Of a stretch of DNA of 64,000 bases, positions 30,343-39,847 are shown one piece after another. The number at the start of each line of letters is the position of its first letter. Within the stretch, counting starts at the first letter, position 1. The position numbers and the translations under genes were made by a program. The DNA is from an uncultured Hyphomicrobiales bacterium (GTDB taxonomy: Bacteria; Pseudomonadota; Alphaproteobacteria; Rhizobiales; Devosiaceae), in NCBI GenBank assembly GCA_903842455.1, contig CAIMLX010000267.1, positions 1-64,000 of the forward strand, given 5' to 3'. Below the pieces are notes generated by a model. That model had not been told where the DNA came from. It made no database searches and saw only the letters and a list, made by a program, of their open reading frames with translations.

Positions 30343-33267
30343 ATGCGGATCGACCGCCGGCTCGCCACAGCCCTTGCCATCGGTATGTTGCCGTTGGCGA
30401 TCGGCGCTTTCATGATCGCCCAGGACATGGGAACGATCGATCGGGCGAAGGTCGAGGCCGACGGCGTCGACTATGCCGGGTTGGTGCTCCCAGAACTCAC
30501 CAGCCTCGCGCGTGACAAGGCGCTGCCCGCCACTCCCAACCCGGCCCTCGCCGCTGCCGCGAGCGCCAATGAAGGCCGGCTCGGTACCGCCGCGATCTCC
30601 GAGGCTTATGCCGACCTCAAGGCCGATGTCGCGAACGGTGCCTTCCCGGCTGCCGCGCGCCAGGCGGCGGCGACGCTTATCGCGCGCATCCACGAGGCGG
30701 CTGGTGTCACATCCGACAGCGACGGCAATGCCGCGCTCAGCGCCGAGGTGCCGCAGGCTGCGAACGCCGCGCCGCTGGCGCCGGCGCTGCTCGACGCCTC
30801 GCGCTATGCGCCGACCGTGCTGCCAGCGGCGGTTGACCGGCTGACCCAGGTGCTCGCCGAGTTCCGTGCCGCCATCGCGTCCGAGGGCAGGCCGCAAAGC
30901 GCCGCCCTTGCCGAGTATGGCGCGGCGGCGAAGGCGTTTGCCGACAGGGTCGAGGCGGGTATCGCCACCCTCGGGAAACCCGAACTGCGCCTTGCCTATG
31001 ACTGGGCCGGCCTCGACGCCGCCCACCGGCTCTACCAGGACGAGGCGCTCGCGCTGGGCCAGAGTTCCGCTGCGGCGCTGGGCGAAACGCTGCAGGCCCG
31101 TATCGCCGGCGCCGGCTTTCGCATCTGGCTGACGGCTGCCATCGCGGCAATCGCCGCTGCGGGGCTTGGGCTTTCCAGTTTTCTCGTCTTCCGGCGCTGG
31201 CAACCCTCGGTTAAGCAAACCGCCCTATCGTCCGCGCCGGGGAAGAGCGGAACGTTGCGGCCCGAGAGCCGCGGCACATCGAGGGTCATCATGACCAGTG
31301 CGTCCGCGCGCCGCTCCGGCGGCATGAAGCTCACGTCGTCCATCTCGCTGATGGTACTGGCCGCCGTTGCCGTTACGGTCTGCACAGTTCTGGGCACAGT
31401 GTGGGTGCTGCTCTCAGCCAATACGCAGAGCACGGTCGACCAGCGGTTGGGTACCGACCTGCGCATTGCCGCGGCGATCCTCGAGGTCAACCTGCCCAGT
31501 TCGGACGTCTACTGGGCCGAGGACGGCAGCCTCGACAAGATCGAAGCCAAGGCGATGCCGAAGTTCCGCAACCACGACCTGGTCAACACCATCGGGCGGG
31601 TGACGGGCGATACGGCGACGCTGTTCGTTTTCGACGCCGAGACGGAGGACTTCGTCCGCAAGACGACGACCATCCTCGACGCGGAGGGCAATCCGATCCT
31701 CGACACACCGCTCGATCGCACCGGTGCCGCCTACCCGGTGGTCAGGGCCGGCGGCACCTACCAGGGCGCCGCCAACATCCTCGGGGTGCCGTACTACGCT
31801 ATCTACAAGCCGATCGTAGACCTGAGCGGCGCGCCGATCGGCCTCGTCTATGTCGGCATTCCTAGGGTCGAGATCGACTCGGTGGCGTCGGATGGCCTCG
31901 GGGTGCTCGGGCTCGTCGGGGCGGCTGTTCTCGTCATCATCGGCGGCATCGCTTACCTCGCCTCGCGGCTGCTGACACGGCCGATCCCGCGGCTTTGCGG
32001 GGCCATGCAGCACCTGGCCGAGGGCGAACTGCAGACGGAAATTCCCTATACCGGGCTCGGCAACGAACTGGGCGCAATGGCTCGCAGCCTTGAAGTGTTC
32101 CGCGACAATGCCCTCAAGGTGCACGAGATGACCGAGAGCGAGCGCGTATCGCTGGCAGAGCGCCGCGATGAGCGCACCCAGATGATGCAGTCGCTACAGC
32201 GCGGCTTCGGCGACGTGGTGGATGCCGCGCTCGAGGGGGATTTCACGCGGCGGATCGATGCGAGCTTCAAGGACGAAGAGCTCAACCGGCTGGCCGCCAG
32301 CGTCAACGCGCTCGTGGGGCGCATCGACGAGATCATCGGCGAGACCGGACAGGCGCTCGCGGCGCTTGCCGATACCGATCTCACGCATCGCATGAACACC
32401 GGCTATGGTGGGGCACTGGGCCAGCTCGAGCACGACACCAACCAGGTGGCGGAGCGGCTGGGCGAAGTGGTTACGGCGCTGAAGCAGAGTTCGCAGGGCC
32501 TGAAGACTGCAACTGGCGAAATTCTATCGGGCGCCAACGACCTGTCGGAACGTACGACGCGGCAGGCCGCGACGATCGAAGAGACCTCGGCCGCCATGAC
32601 GCAACTGGCCGGCACGGTCCGCGTCAATGCCGAAAAGGCCGAGGACGCGCGCCACGTCGCCGCCGAAGTCAGCCGTACCGCCGAAGAGGGCGGGGCGGTG
32701 ATGGCGGAGGCCAACGCGGCGATGGAACGGATCATCGCGTCGTCGTCGAAGATCTCCAACATCATCGGGCTGATCGACGACATCGCGTTCCAGACCAACC
32801 TCCTGGCGCTCAACGCTTCAGTGGAAGCGGCGCGCGCCGGCGAGGCCGGCAAGGGGTTTGCTGTGGTGGCGGTGGAAGTTCGCCGTCTCGCCCAGTCGGC
32901 GGCGCAGGCCTCGAGCGAAGTCAAAGTGCTGATCGAAGCGAGTGGCGGCGAGGTCAAGGGCGGTACACGGCTGGTCGCCGAAGCGGCTGGCAAGCTCGAA
33001 AAGATGCTCGGCGCGGCGCAGCGCTCCAGCGCGCTGATGGCCGAGATTGCCAGCGAAAGTCATCAGCAGGCCGCCTCGATCGACGAAGTCAATGCCGCGG
33101 TGCGGCAACTCGACGAGATGACCCAGCACAATGCCGCGCTGGTCGAGGAGATCAACGCGGCGATCGAACAGACCGAAGCGCAGGCCGGGCAGGTCGATGG
33201 CATTGCGGCGATATTCACCGTCGCGGCGCCCGCACCGGCGGAGCGGAAGTCTCGCATCGCGGCTTGA
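30343..33267 (+). CDS. Methyl-accepting chemotaxis protein with two successive N-terminal sensor/TM modules
   Basis: 974 aa; TM - helical periplasmic region - TM ([27 protein letters not shown]) - linker - TM - Cache-like region - TM - HAMP - MCP. Possible internal start at ATG 31291 with GAGGG upstream. Confidence 0.85.
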   Translation: MRIDRRLATALAIGMLPLAIGAFMIAQDMGTIDRAKVEADGVDYAGLVLPELTSLARDKALPATPNPALAAAASANEGRLGTAAISEAYADLKADVANGAFPAAARQAAATLIARIHEAAGVTSDSDGNAALSAEVPQAANAAPLAPALLDASRYAPTVLPAAVDRLTQVLAEFRAAIASEGRPQSAALAEYGAAAKAFADRVEAGIATLGKPELRLAYDWAGLDAAHRLYQDEALALGQSSAAALGETLQARIAGAGFRIWLTAAIAAIAAAGLGLSSFLVFRRWQPSVKQTALSSAPGKSGTLRPESRGTSRVIMTSASARRSGGMKLTSSISLMVLAAVAVTVCTVLGTVWVLLSANTQSTVDQRLGTDLRIAAAILEVNLPSSDVYWAEDGSLDKIEAKAMPKFRNHDLVNTIGRVTGDTATLFVFDAETEDFVRKTTTILDAEGNPILDTPLDRTGAAYPVVRAGGTYQGAANILGVPYYAIYKPIVDLSGAPIGLVYVGIPRVEIDSVASDGLGVLGLVGAAVLVIIGGIAYLASRLLTRPIPRLCGAMQHLAEGELQTEIPYTGLGNELGAMARSLEVFRDNALKVHEMTESERVSLAERRDERTQMMQSLQRGFGDVVDAALEGDFTRRIDASFKDEELNRLAASVNALVGRIDEIIGETGQALAALADTDLTHRMNTGYGGALGQLEHDTNQVAERLGEVVTALKQSSQGLKTATGEILSGANDLSERTTRQAATIEETSAAMTQLAGTVRVNAEKAEDARHVAAEVSRTAEEGGAVMAEANAAMERIIASSSKISNIIGLIDDIAFQTNLLALNASVEAARAGEAGKGFAVVAVEVRRLAQSAAQASSEVKVLIEASGGEVKGGTRLVAEAAGKLEKMLGAAQRSSALMAEIASESHQQAASIDEVNAAVRQLDEMTQHNAALVEEINAAIEQTEAQAGQVDGIAAIFTVAAPAPAERKSRIAA

Positions 33268-33366
33268 AGCAGTATGGGCGCGCACCGGTCAAACTGCTGC
33301 GGTACACTTCAGTCTTTTATAACCTAGACGAAGTTTTAAGCGCCGGTGGTGCAGCATGGGTGCACA

Positions 33367-33733
33367 ATGAGCGACACACACGCCACCCCACCCGATATTC
33401 GTGAGCCAGCGGGCAGCACGCTGCTCGCGCTGCTCCCGGCGCTTCTAGTCGCCCTCGTGACCCTCGTGGCCGGCACGGCAAGCGCCTACGCGCCGCCGGC
33501 GACCGGCGAGATGGCGGTGGTGTTCCCCCCCCTGGACCAACGAGGTCGAGGCGTTCGAGGTCGTCGCCCGTGCAGGCGGTCTGCTCGTCGGACCCAGCCG
33601 TTTCGGCAACATCGTCATCGCCCTTGCTATAGATTCCGGCTTTGCGGCCCGGGTCGCGCAGCATGGGGCTCTCTTCACAACCAATGCGACCGGAATTTGC
33701 GGGCCGGCGTCAACCAATGGGTCCGTGCAATGA
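33367..33733 (+). pseudogene. Small membrane/exported protein, reading frame interrupted by a C8 homopolymer (33525-33532)
   Basis: With C7 it reads MSDTHATPPDIREPAGSTLLALLPALLVALVTLVAGTASAYAPPATGEMAVVFPPWTNEVEAFEVVARAGGLLVGPSRFGNIVIALAIDSGFAARVAQHGALFTTNATGICGPASTNGSVQ*, ending in a 4-nt overlap with the next ATG. Confidence 0.5.
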
Positions 33734-35544
33734 ATATCGAAACACTGAGGCAGCAGGCGAGCTACGTCATCGCTGTCGTTGCCGTCGTCATGGGCGTCGC
33801 CGCGCTCGCTACAGAGTATTTCGTGCAAGGTTCGCTGGGGCTGGGCAGCGGGCTGGCCGCTGGCATGACGGCCGCGTTGCTGGGCACCTACGTGGTGTCG
33901 CGCAAAGGCCAGGCGTTCCGCTTCCTAGCGGTATCGGTGATCATGGCGCAGGTGATGGCCCTGCTGATCGCCTCGCGCGGCCATGCCTTCCAGATCGACC
34001 TGCACATGGCGTTCTTCGCTGCGCTGGCGCTGTCGGCCCTGATGTATGACAGCAAGGCGATCATTCTGGGGGCCGCGCTCGTGGCGGTGCACCACCTCGT
34101 GCTCGGGCTGGGCATGGAAGAGCTGGTGTTCTACGGCGGCAGCGGGCTCGAACGTGTCGTGCTCCACGCGGTGATCCTCGTTGTCGAGGCGGCCGGTCTG
34201 GTCTGGCTGTCCACTACGACGGGGCGGCTGCTGTCGCTGGCCGAGAGAAAATCCGACGAGGCGGCCCTCGAAGCGCAGAAGGTCAGCGATCTGGCTGCAT
34301 CCACTGCGGCCGAACGGAGCGCCCGTGCAGAGCAGGACCAGGACATGCTCAATCGGCTCGAGCAGTCGTTCGGCCGGGTGGTCGCCGACGCCGCCGACGG
34401 GCGCTTCGACAGCCGCGTCGAGGAAGCCTTCGGCATGCCGGTCTTCGACAAGCTCGCGCGTTCCATCAATATGCTGATCGATACGGTGCAACGTGGCCTC
34501 GGCGAAACCGGTGCGGTTCTCGCCGGCCTCGCCCAGGCCGACCTGACCAAGCGGGTCGAAGGGCAATTCGTCGGCGAGTTCGGAGCGCTGAAGGACAGCA
34601 CCAACGCGGTGGCGGACCGGTTGAGCCAGATTGTCGGCCAGATCAAGGACACGTCGCGCGGACTGAAGACGGCTACGGGCGAGATCCTCTCGGGTGCCAA
34701 CGATCTGAGCGAGCGGACGACCAAGCAGGCAGCGACGATCGAGCAAACCTCCGCAGCCATGGAGCAGCTCTCCACCACCGTGCTGCAGAATGCCGACCGG
34801 GCCAAGGAGGCGAACAACGTGTCCGCCAGCGTCACGCGGACTGCCGAAGAGGGCGGCAAGGTGATGGGCGAGGCCAACATGGCGATGGAGCGCATCACGC
34901 AGTCGTCGGGCAAGATCTCCAACATCATCGGCATGATCGACGATATCGCCTTCCAGACCAACCTGCTGGCGCTGAACGCCTCGGTGGAGGCGGCCCGGGC
35001 CGGCGATGCGGGCAAGGGGTTCGCGGTCGTGGCAGTCGAAGTCCGGCGTCTCGCGCAGTCGGCCGCCAGCGCTTCATCCGACGTCAAGCTGCTGATCGAG
35101 GAATCAGGTGCCGAGGTGAGGACGGGATCCAAGCTCGTCGCCGACGCGGCCGCGCGGCTCGAGTCGATGCTCGAGGCAGCCCGATCCTCGAATGCGCTGA
35201 TGGATGGCATCGCGCGGGAATCGAGCCGGCAGGCGGCAGCGATCGAAGAGGTCAATGCCGCTGTGCGGCAGCTCGATGAAATGACGCAGCACAACGCTGC
35301 CCTCGTCGAGCAGACCAACGCGGCGATCGAGCAGACGGAGGCGCAGGCGAACGAACTCGATCGCGTGGTCGATGTCTTCAATGTATCGGGCAACGCCGCT
35401 GGCAGGGCCACCGGCCGCGCGCCAGAAGTCCGGGCGGCGCAGGCAAGCGGGATACAGGCCCTGCAGGCCAAGGTGAAGCAAGCTTCCAGATCCTACCTCA
35501 GCCGCGGCAATGCCGCCGTCGACAAGGACTGGGCCGAGTTCTAG
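33730..35544 (+). CDS. Methyl-accepting chemotaxis protein with multi-TM N-terminal sensor; C-terminal DWAEF pentapeptide
   Basis: MNIETLRQQASYVIAVVAVVMGV.. several TMs including FQIDLHMAFFAALALSALMYD..VAVHHLVLGL; MCP hairpin; ends AVDKDWAEF. The ORF track extends it to 33346 only via the C8 tract. Confidence 0.88.
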   Translation: MNIETLRQQASYVIAVVAVVMGVAALATEYFVQGSLGLGSGLAAGMTAALLGTYVVSRKGQAFRFLAVSVIMAQVMALLIASRGHAFQIDLHMAFFAALALSALMYDSKAIILGAALVAVHHLVLGLGMEELVFYGGSGLERVVLHAVILVVEAAGLVWLSTTTGRLLSLAERKSDEAALEAQKVSDLAASTAAERSARAEQDQDMLNRLEQSFGRVVADAADGRFDSRVEEAFGMPVFDKLARSINMLIDTVQRGLGETGAVLAGLAQADLTKRVEGQFVGEFGALKDSTNAVADRLSQIVGQIKDTSRGLKTATGEILSGANDLSERTTKQAATIEQTSAAMEQLSTTVLQNADRAKEANNVSASVTRTAEEGGKVMGEANMAMERITQSSGKISNIIGMIDDIAFQTNLLALNASVEAARAGDAGKGFAVVAVEVRRLAQSAASASSDVKLLIEESGAEVRTGSKLVADAAARLESMLEAARSSNALMDGIARESSRQAAAIEEVNAAVRQLDEMTQHNAALVEQTNAAIEQTEAQANELDRVVDVFNVSGNAAGRATGRAPEVRAAQASGIQALQAKVKQASRSYLSRGNAAVDKDWAEF

Positions 35545-35734
35545 CGGTCCGCAGGAGTGCTCGCATGGCTGCAATGTAGCCGCAGCAACGCAAGTCGACC
35601 ATTTCGACGCCTTTTGTGCCGACGACGGCGGGTCACGTTCATGCGGACTTAAGGCCGGCCATCCATGGTCGATGAAGCCGTATGTCGCGGCACTCATGCT
35701 GCGTCGGGCGTAGAACGCCCTCTGGGGGTATATA

Positions 35735-37819
35735 TTGTTGCATTTTTTTACGGCCAGTCTGTCGCGTCGGCTCTATGGTCTGCTGGCACTCTTTGCGGTT
35801 GGGTTCTTCGCAGTCGTCGGATACCAGCTCTACGACCTGAAGACCAATCTCGACGACTTCAAGCGCACCGAGCTGCAGAGTGTGGTGCAGGCGGCGACCA
35901 GCGTCGTCCAGTCATACTATGACCGCTTCCAGGCGGGAGAGCTGACTGAGGACGAGGCCAAGGTGCAGGCGCTCGATGCGGTTCGCGCCATGCGCTACCA
36001 GGGCAAAGAGTATTTCTTCATCGACGACTACAACTCGATGATCCTGATCATGCATCCGACCAAGCCGGAAAAGCAGGGTGCCGACCGGTCGGTGGAAGCC
36101 GACAGCCGCGGCAAGTTCTACCTGCAGGAACTGCTAGGCAAGGTGCGGACAGACGGCGCCGGTTTTGAGACCTATCTGTTCAAGATGCCCGAAGGCGGGG
36201 AAGCCGACAAAGTCAGTTACGCGCTGGGCTTTGCGCCCTGGGGCTGGTCGATCGCCTCGGGCGTCATGTTCACCCAAGTGGACGAAATCTTCTGGCAGGC
36301 AGCCGCCGAAGGCGGCGCGATGACCGCAACGATCGCGCTCCTTATCCTCCTCGCCGGCGTCCTGATTGCGCGCTCGATCGCCAAGCCGATGGTGCAGCTC
36401 AACCGCACGATGCTCAGGGTGGCGGATGGTGAGTATAGCCTCGTCGTCGAAGGCACCAAGCGTCGGGACGAGATCGGCGCCATGGCAAAGGCGGTCGAAG
36501 TGTTCCGTGAGAACGGTGCCAAGGTCGCCCAGATGACAGAGGCGGAGGCCGCCCGCATCGTTTCCGACCAGCAGGCGCGCGCCCGCATGATGGCCGAACT
36601 GCAGAAGTCCTTCGGCGAAGTGGTCGATGCGGCCATCGCCGGCGACTTTTCTCGCCGCGTCGATGCCGAGTTCCCCGATGCCGAGCTGAACGCGCTCGCC
36701 GGCAGCGTCAACAACCTCGTGGCCACCGTCGACCGCGGGCTGACCGAAACCGGCGAGGTCATTGCTGCCCTTGCCGATGCCGACCTGACCAAGCGCATGC
36801 AGGGCGATTACGAAGGCGCGTTCGCGCGGCTGAAGAACGATACCAACGCCATGGCCGACAAGCTGAGCGACATCGTCGGCCAGCTCAAGGAAACCTCGCG
36901 CGGGCTGAAGACCGCGACGGGCGAAATCCTGTCGGGGGCCAACGACCTGTCGGAGCGCACCACCAAGCAGGCCGCGACGATCGAGGAGACGTCGGCCGCG
37001 ATGGAACAGCTCGCCTCGACCGTGCTGAAGAATGCCGATCGTGCCAAGGAAGCCAGCGGCGTTGCCGGCCGGGTCACCGTCACCGCCGAAGAGGGTGGCA
37101 AGGTGATGGGCGAAGCCAACTCGGCGATGGAGCGGATCACCCAGTCGTCGGGCAAGATCTCCAACATCATCGGGCTGATCGATGACATCGCCTTCCAGAC
37201 CAACCTCCTGGCGCTGAATGCCTCGGTGGAAGCGGCGCGGGCCGGCGATGCCGGCAAGGGCTTTGCCGTGGTGGCCGTCGAAGTGCGTCGCCTGGCGCAA
37301 TCCGCCGCCAGCGCTTCGTCCGACGTCAAGAAGCTGATCGAACAGTCGGGCGCAGAAGTCAGCACCGGATCGAAGCTGGTGGCCGACGCGGCCAACCGGC
37401 TGCACCTCATGCTCGAGGCCGCCCGGTCCTCCAGCATGCTGATGGACGGCATTGCACGCGACAGCCGCGAGCAGGCCTCGGCGATCGAGGAGGTCACCAC
37501 CGCGGTGCGCCAGCTTGACGAGATGACGCAGCACAACGCGGCCCTCGTCGAAGAGACCAACGCCGCGATCGAGCAGACCGAGGCGCAGGCCAACGACCTC
37601 GACCGCGTGGTCGATATCTTCAACGTCTCGGGCTCCGGCCCGGCCGTTCAACTGCGGCCGACCGGTGCGCGAACCGCACCGCCCAAGGGCATCCGCGGGC
37701 TGCAGCAGAAGGTGAAGCAGGCCGCCAGTTCCTACCTCAGTCGCGGTAACGCCGCGGTGGAAAGGACTGGGCCGAATTCTGACGGCGGCGAAACAACCCT
37801 GACACGCGGTGTCAGGTGA
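35735..37819 (+). CDS. Methyl-accepting chemotaxis protein, single Cache-type sensor; C-terminus frameshifted
   Basis: [50 protein letters not shown] (Cache-like), HAMP, MCP hairpin; C-terminus [20 protein letters not shown].. instead of [12 protein letters not shown] start. Confidence 0.9.
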   Translation: MLHFFTASLSRRLYGLLALFAVGFFAVVGYQLYDLKTNLDDFKRTELQSVVQAATSVVQSYYDRFQAGELTEDEAKVQALDAVRAMRYQGKEYFFIDDYNSMILIMHPTKPEKQGADRSVEADSRGKFYLQELLGKVRTDGAGFETYLFKMPEGGEADKVSYALGFAPWGWSIASGVMFTQVDEIFWQAAAEGGAMTATIALLILLAGVLIARSIAKPMVQLNRTMLRVADGEYSLVVEGTKRRDEIGAMAKAVEVFRENGAKVAQMTEAEAARIVSDQQARARMMAELQKSFGEVVDAAIAGDFSRRVDAEFPDAELNALAGSVNNLVATVDRGLTETGEVIAALADADLTKRMQGDYEGAFARLKNDTNAMADKLSDIVGQLKETSRGLKTATGEILSGANDLSERTTKQAATIEETSAAMEQLASTVLKNADRAKEASGVAGRVTVTAEEGGKVMGEANSAMERITQSSGKISNIIGLIDDIAFQTNLLALNASVEAARAGDAGKGFAVVAVEVRRLAQSAASASSDVKKLIEQSGAEVSTGSKLVADAANRLHLMLEAARSSSMLMDGIARDSREQASAIEEVTTAVRQLDEMTQHNAALVEETNAAIEQTEAQANDLDRVVDIFNVSGSGPAVQLRPTGARTAPPKGIRGLQQKVKQAASSYLSRGNAAVERTGPNSDGGETTLTRGVR

Positions 37820-37829
37820 CTCGTGAGAC

Positions 37830-37861
37830 AACCCTTCCCGCGTCAACCGGGAAGGGTTTTT
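37830..37861 (+). terminator. Terminator-like hairpin immediately before ATG 37863
   Basis: AACCCTTCCCG-CGTCAAC-CGGGAAGGGTTTTT. Confidence 0.75.
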
Positions 37862-37862
37862 C

Positions 37863-38174
37863 ATGTCCATCGTCGTTCCTCACACCATCGAGCTCGTCAC
37901 CTTTCGCCTCGCCAAGGGCGACACGCAGGGGTTCGTCGATGCCAATGCCGCCATCAACGACTGGCTGAAGCGACAGCCGGGCTTCGTGTCCCGCCATCTC
38001 GCCGAGCGCGACGACGGCAGCTACCTCGACATCGTTTTCTGGAAAAGCCATGCGGATGCACTGGCGGCCAGCGGCAAAATGATGGAAGAGATGGCCCAGT
38101 CGGAGGCCATGACCATGATCGATCCCATGGGCCTCGACATGAGCCATGGAACAATCAGACTCTCGGTCGACTGA
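37863..38174 (+). CDS. Small conserved protein, antibiotic biosynthesis monooxygenase-like fold (tentative)
   Basis: 103 aa; TIELVTFRLAKGDTQGFVDANAAINDWLKRQPGFVSRHLAERDDGSYLDIVFWKSHADALAA. Confidence 0.65.
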   Translation: MSIVVPHTIELVTFRLAKGDTQGFVDANAAINDWLKRQPGFVSRHLAERDDGSYLDIVFWKSHADALAASGKMMEEMAQSEAMTMIDPMGLDMSHGTIRLSVD

Positions 38175-38175
38175 A

Positions 38176-38523
38176 ATGGTCGCCGATCTCCTCAACATCG
38201 TCCGCTCGTTTCCCGAGCCGGTGCAGCAGCTGACCAGCAAGCTGGCACTGACGCTGCTATCGGTTCGCCCGGATCTCGAGGGCAAGGCACGGCTCGGCTG
38301 GGGCTCGGTGAACTATCGGCATCCGGTGGCAGGCTTCGTCTGCGCCATCTTCCCGATGGAGGACCACGTCTCGCTGGTGTTCGAGCACGGCCGGCAACTG
38401 AGCTCGCCGCTGCTCGAGGGGGACGGCAAGCAGGTGCGATTCATCAAGCTGGTTCCTGGTGTCGACATCCCCGAGGACGAGATCGCCATCCTGCTTTCGG
38501 AGGCCATTGCACTGAAGGCCTGA
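38176..38523 (+). CDS. DUF1801-like domain protein
   Basis: WGSVNYRHPVAGFVCAIFPMEDHVSLVFEHGRQL pattern. Confidence 0.6.
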   Translation: MVADLLNIVRSFPEPVQQLTSKLALTLLSVRPDLEGKARLGWGSVNYRHPVAGFVCAIFPMEDHVSLVFEHGRQLSSPLLEGDGKQVRFIKLVPGVDIPEDEIAILLSEAIALKA

Positions 38524-38538
38524 GCCGGGCAGAACGGA

Positions 38539-38560
38539 GCCCTCACACGAGAGGGCTTTT
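38539..38560 (+). terminator. Terminator-like hairpin immediately before the mgsA ATG
   Basis: GCCCTC-ACACGA-GAGGGC-TTTT followed by C-ATG. Confidence 0.6.
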
Positions 38561-38561
38561 C

Positions 38562-38924
38562 ATGGCGCGCATCGGCCTCGTTGCACACGATGACAAGAAG
38601 GACGAACTGGTCGCCTGGGCGCTCAGGAACCGTGACGCGCTTGCCGCCCACGAGTTGTACGGGACCGGCACCAGCGGCGGCCGGATTATCGAAGGGACCG
38701 GGCTCGCAGTTACCCGCCTGCTATCGGGGCCGCTCGGCGGCGATGCGCAATTGGGCGCGATGATCGCCGAGGGCCGGCTCGACGTGCTGATCTTCTTTCA
38801 GGATCCGCTGACCGCCATGCCGCACGACGTCGATATCAAGTCGCTCACCCGGCTCGCCACGCTCTACGACATCCTGTTCGCCCCCAATCACAAAACTGCG
38901 GATGCCGTTCTGGCCGCTCTTTGA
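38562..38924 (+). CDS. mgsA: Methylglyoxal synthase
   Basis: IGLVAHDDKKDELVAWAL..LYGTGTSGGRI..LSGPLGGDAQLGAMIAEGRLDVLIFFQDPLTAMPHDVDIKSL. Confidence 0.95.
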   Translation: MARIGLVAHDDKKDELVAWALRNRDALAAHELYGTGTSGGRIIEGTGLAVTRLLSGPLGGDAQLGAMIAEGRLDVLIFFQDPLTAMPHDVDIKSLTRLATLYDILFAPNHKTADAVLAAL

Positions 38925-38937
38925 CCATCTGGTCAAA
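38920..38937. promoter_or_regulatory. Perfect 18-bp palindrome TTTGACCA-TC-TGGTCAAA upstream of liv genes
   Basis: 8-bp perfect arms, 2-nt spacer, at the mgsA stop and about 130 bp upstream of livG. Confidence 0.55.
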
Positions 38938-39064
38938 GCCGAACGGTTTCTGTAGGAAGCGCCCACAGCGAAGCTCGGCTGCTCGATTGACCGGGTATCC
39001 GGCATATGAGCAGATGCCCGGCAAGTCGGCATTTGACCGATAGATTTATCAGGACGGGGGTGGG

Positions 39065-39847
39065 GTGTCCTTCGACGCAGTCATCGACGTGCAGAACGTC
39101 AGCAAGCGCTTTGGCGGCTTGCGCGCAGTCAACGAGTGCTCGCTTCGGGTCGAGCGGGGATCGATCACCGGGCTCATCGGGCCGAACGGTGCCGGCAAGT
39201 CGACGCTTTTCAACCTCGTCGCCGGCAACATCACGCCCGACAGCGGCAAGATCATCTTTGACGGCAAAGATGTCACTGGTTTGAAGCCGCACCAGCTGTT
39301 TCACCGCGGCATGCTGCGCACCTTCCAGATCGCGCACGAATTCTCCAATATGACGGCGCTCGAGAACCTGATGATGGTGCCGCCGGGCCAGCCGGGCGAG
39401 AGCCTCGTCACCACCTGGTTCGCGCCGGGTGCGGTGAAGAGCGCCGAGCGCGCAGTGCGCCAGAAGGCGCTCGACGTCATCGATTTTTTGAAGCTGGGGC
39501 ATGTGAAGCACGAACTGGCAGGCAACCTGTCCGGCGGCCAGAAGAAGCTGCTCGAACTGGGCCGCACCATGATGGTCGATGCCAAGGTGGTGCTGCTCGA
39601 CGAGGTGGCGGCGGGCGTCAACCGCACGCTGCTGCAGGACCTGGCGGCCAATATCGAGCGGATGAACCAGGAACTGGGCTACACCTTCTTCGTCATCGAG
39701 CACGACATGGATCTGATCGGCCGCCTGTGCGATCCGGTGATCGTCATGGCGCAGGGCGAGAAGATCGCCGAGGGCCCGATGTCGGAAATCCGGGCCAATC
39801 CCGAAATCATCGAGGCCTATTTCGGCGCTCCGGTGGAGGCGGCGTAA
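39065..39847 (+). CDS. livG: Branched-chain amino acid ABC transporter ATP-binding protein
   Basis: GPNGAGKSTLFNLVAGNITPDSGKI..NLSGGQKKLLELGRTMM. Confidence 0.93.
   Translation: MSFDAVIDVQNVSKRFGGLRAVNECSLRVERGSITGLIGPNGAGKSTLFNLVAGNITPDSGKIIFDGKDVTGLKPHQLFHRGMLRTFQIAHEFSNMTALENLMMVPPGQPGESLVTTWFAPGAVKSAERAVRQKALDVIDFLKLGHVKHELAGNLSGGQKKLLELGRTMMVDAKVVLLDEVAAGVNRTLLQDLAANIERMNQELGYTFFVIEHDMDLIGRLCDPVIVMAQGEKIAEGPMSEIRANPEIIEAYFGAPVEAA

Noticed and set aside
27730-37819. Tandem near-identical MCP signalling domains considered as a DNA repeat or mobile element
   Set aside because: Similarity is explained by paralogous conserved MCP domains; no flanking repeats or transposase seen.
36134-37870. 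578-aa antisense ORF across the MCP gene
   Set aside because: Reverse-frame artefact; the plus strand encodes a well-conserved MCP.
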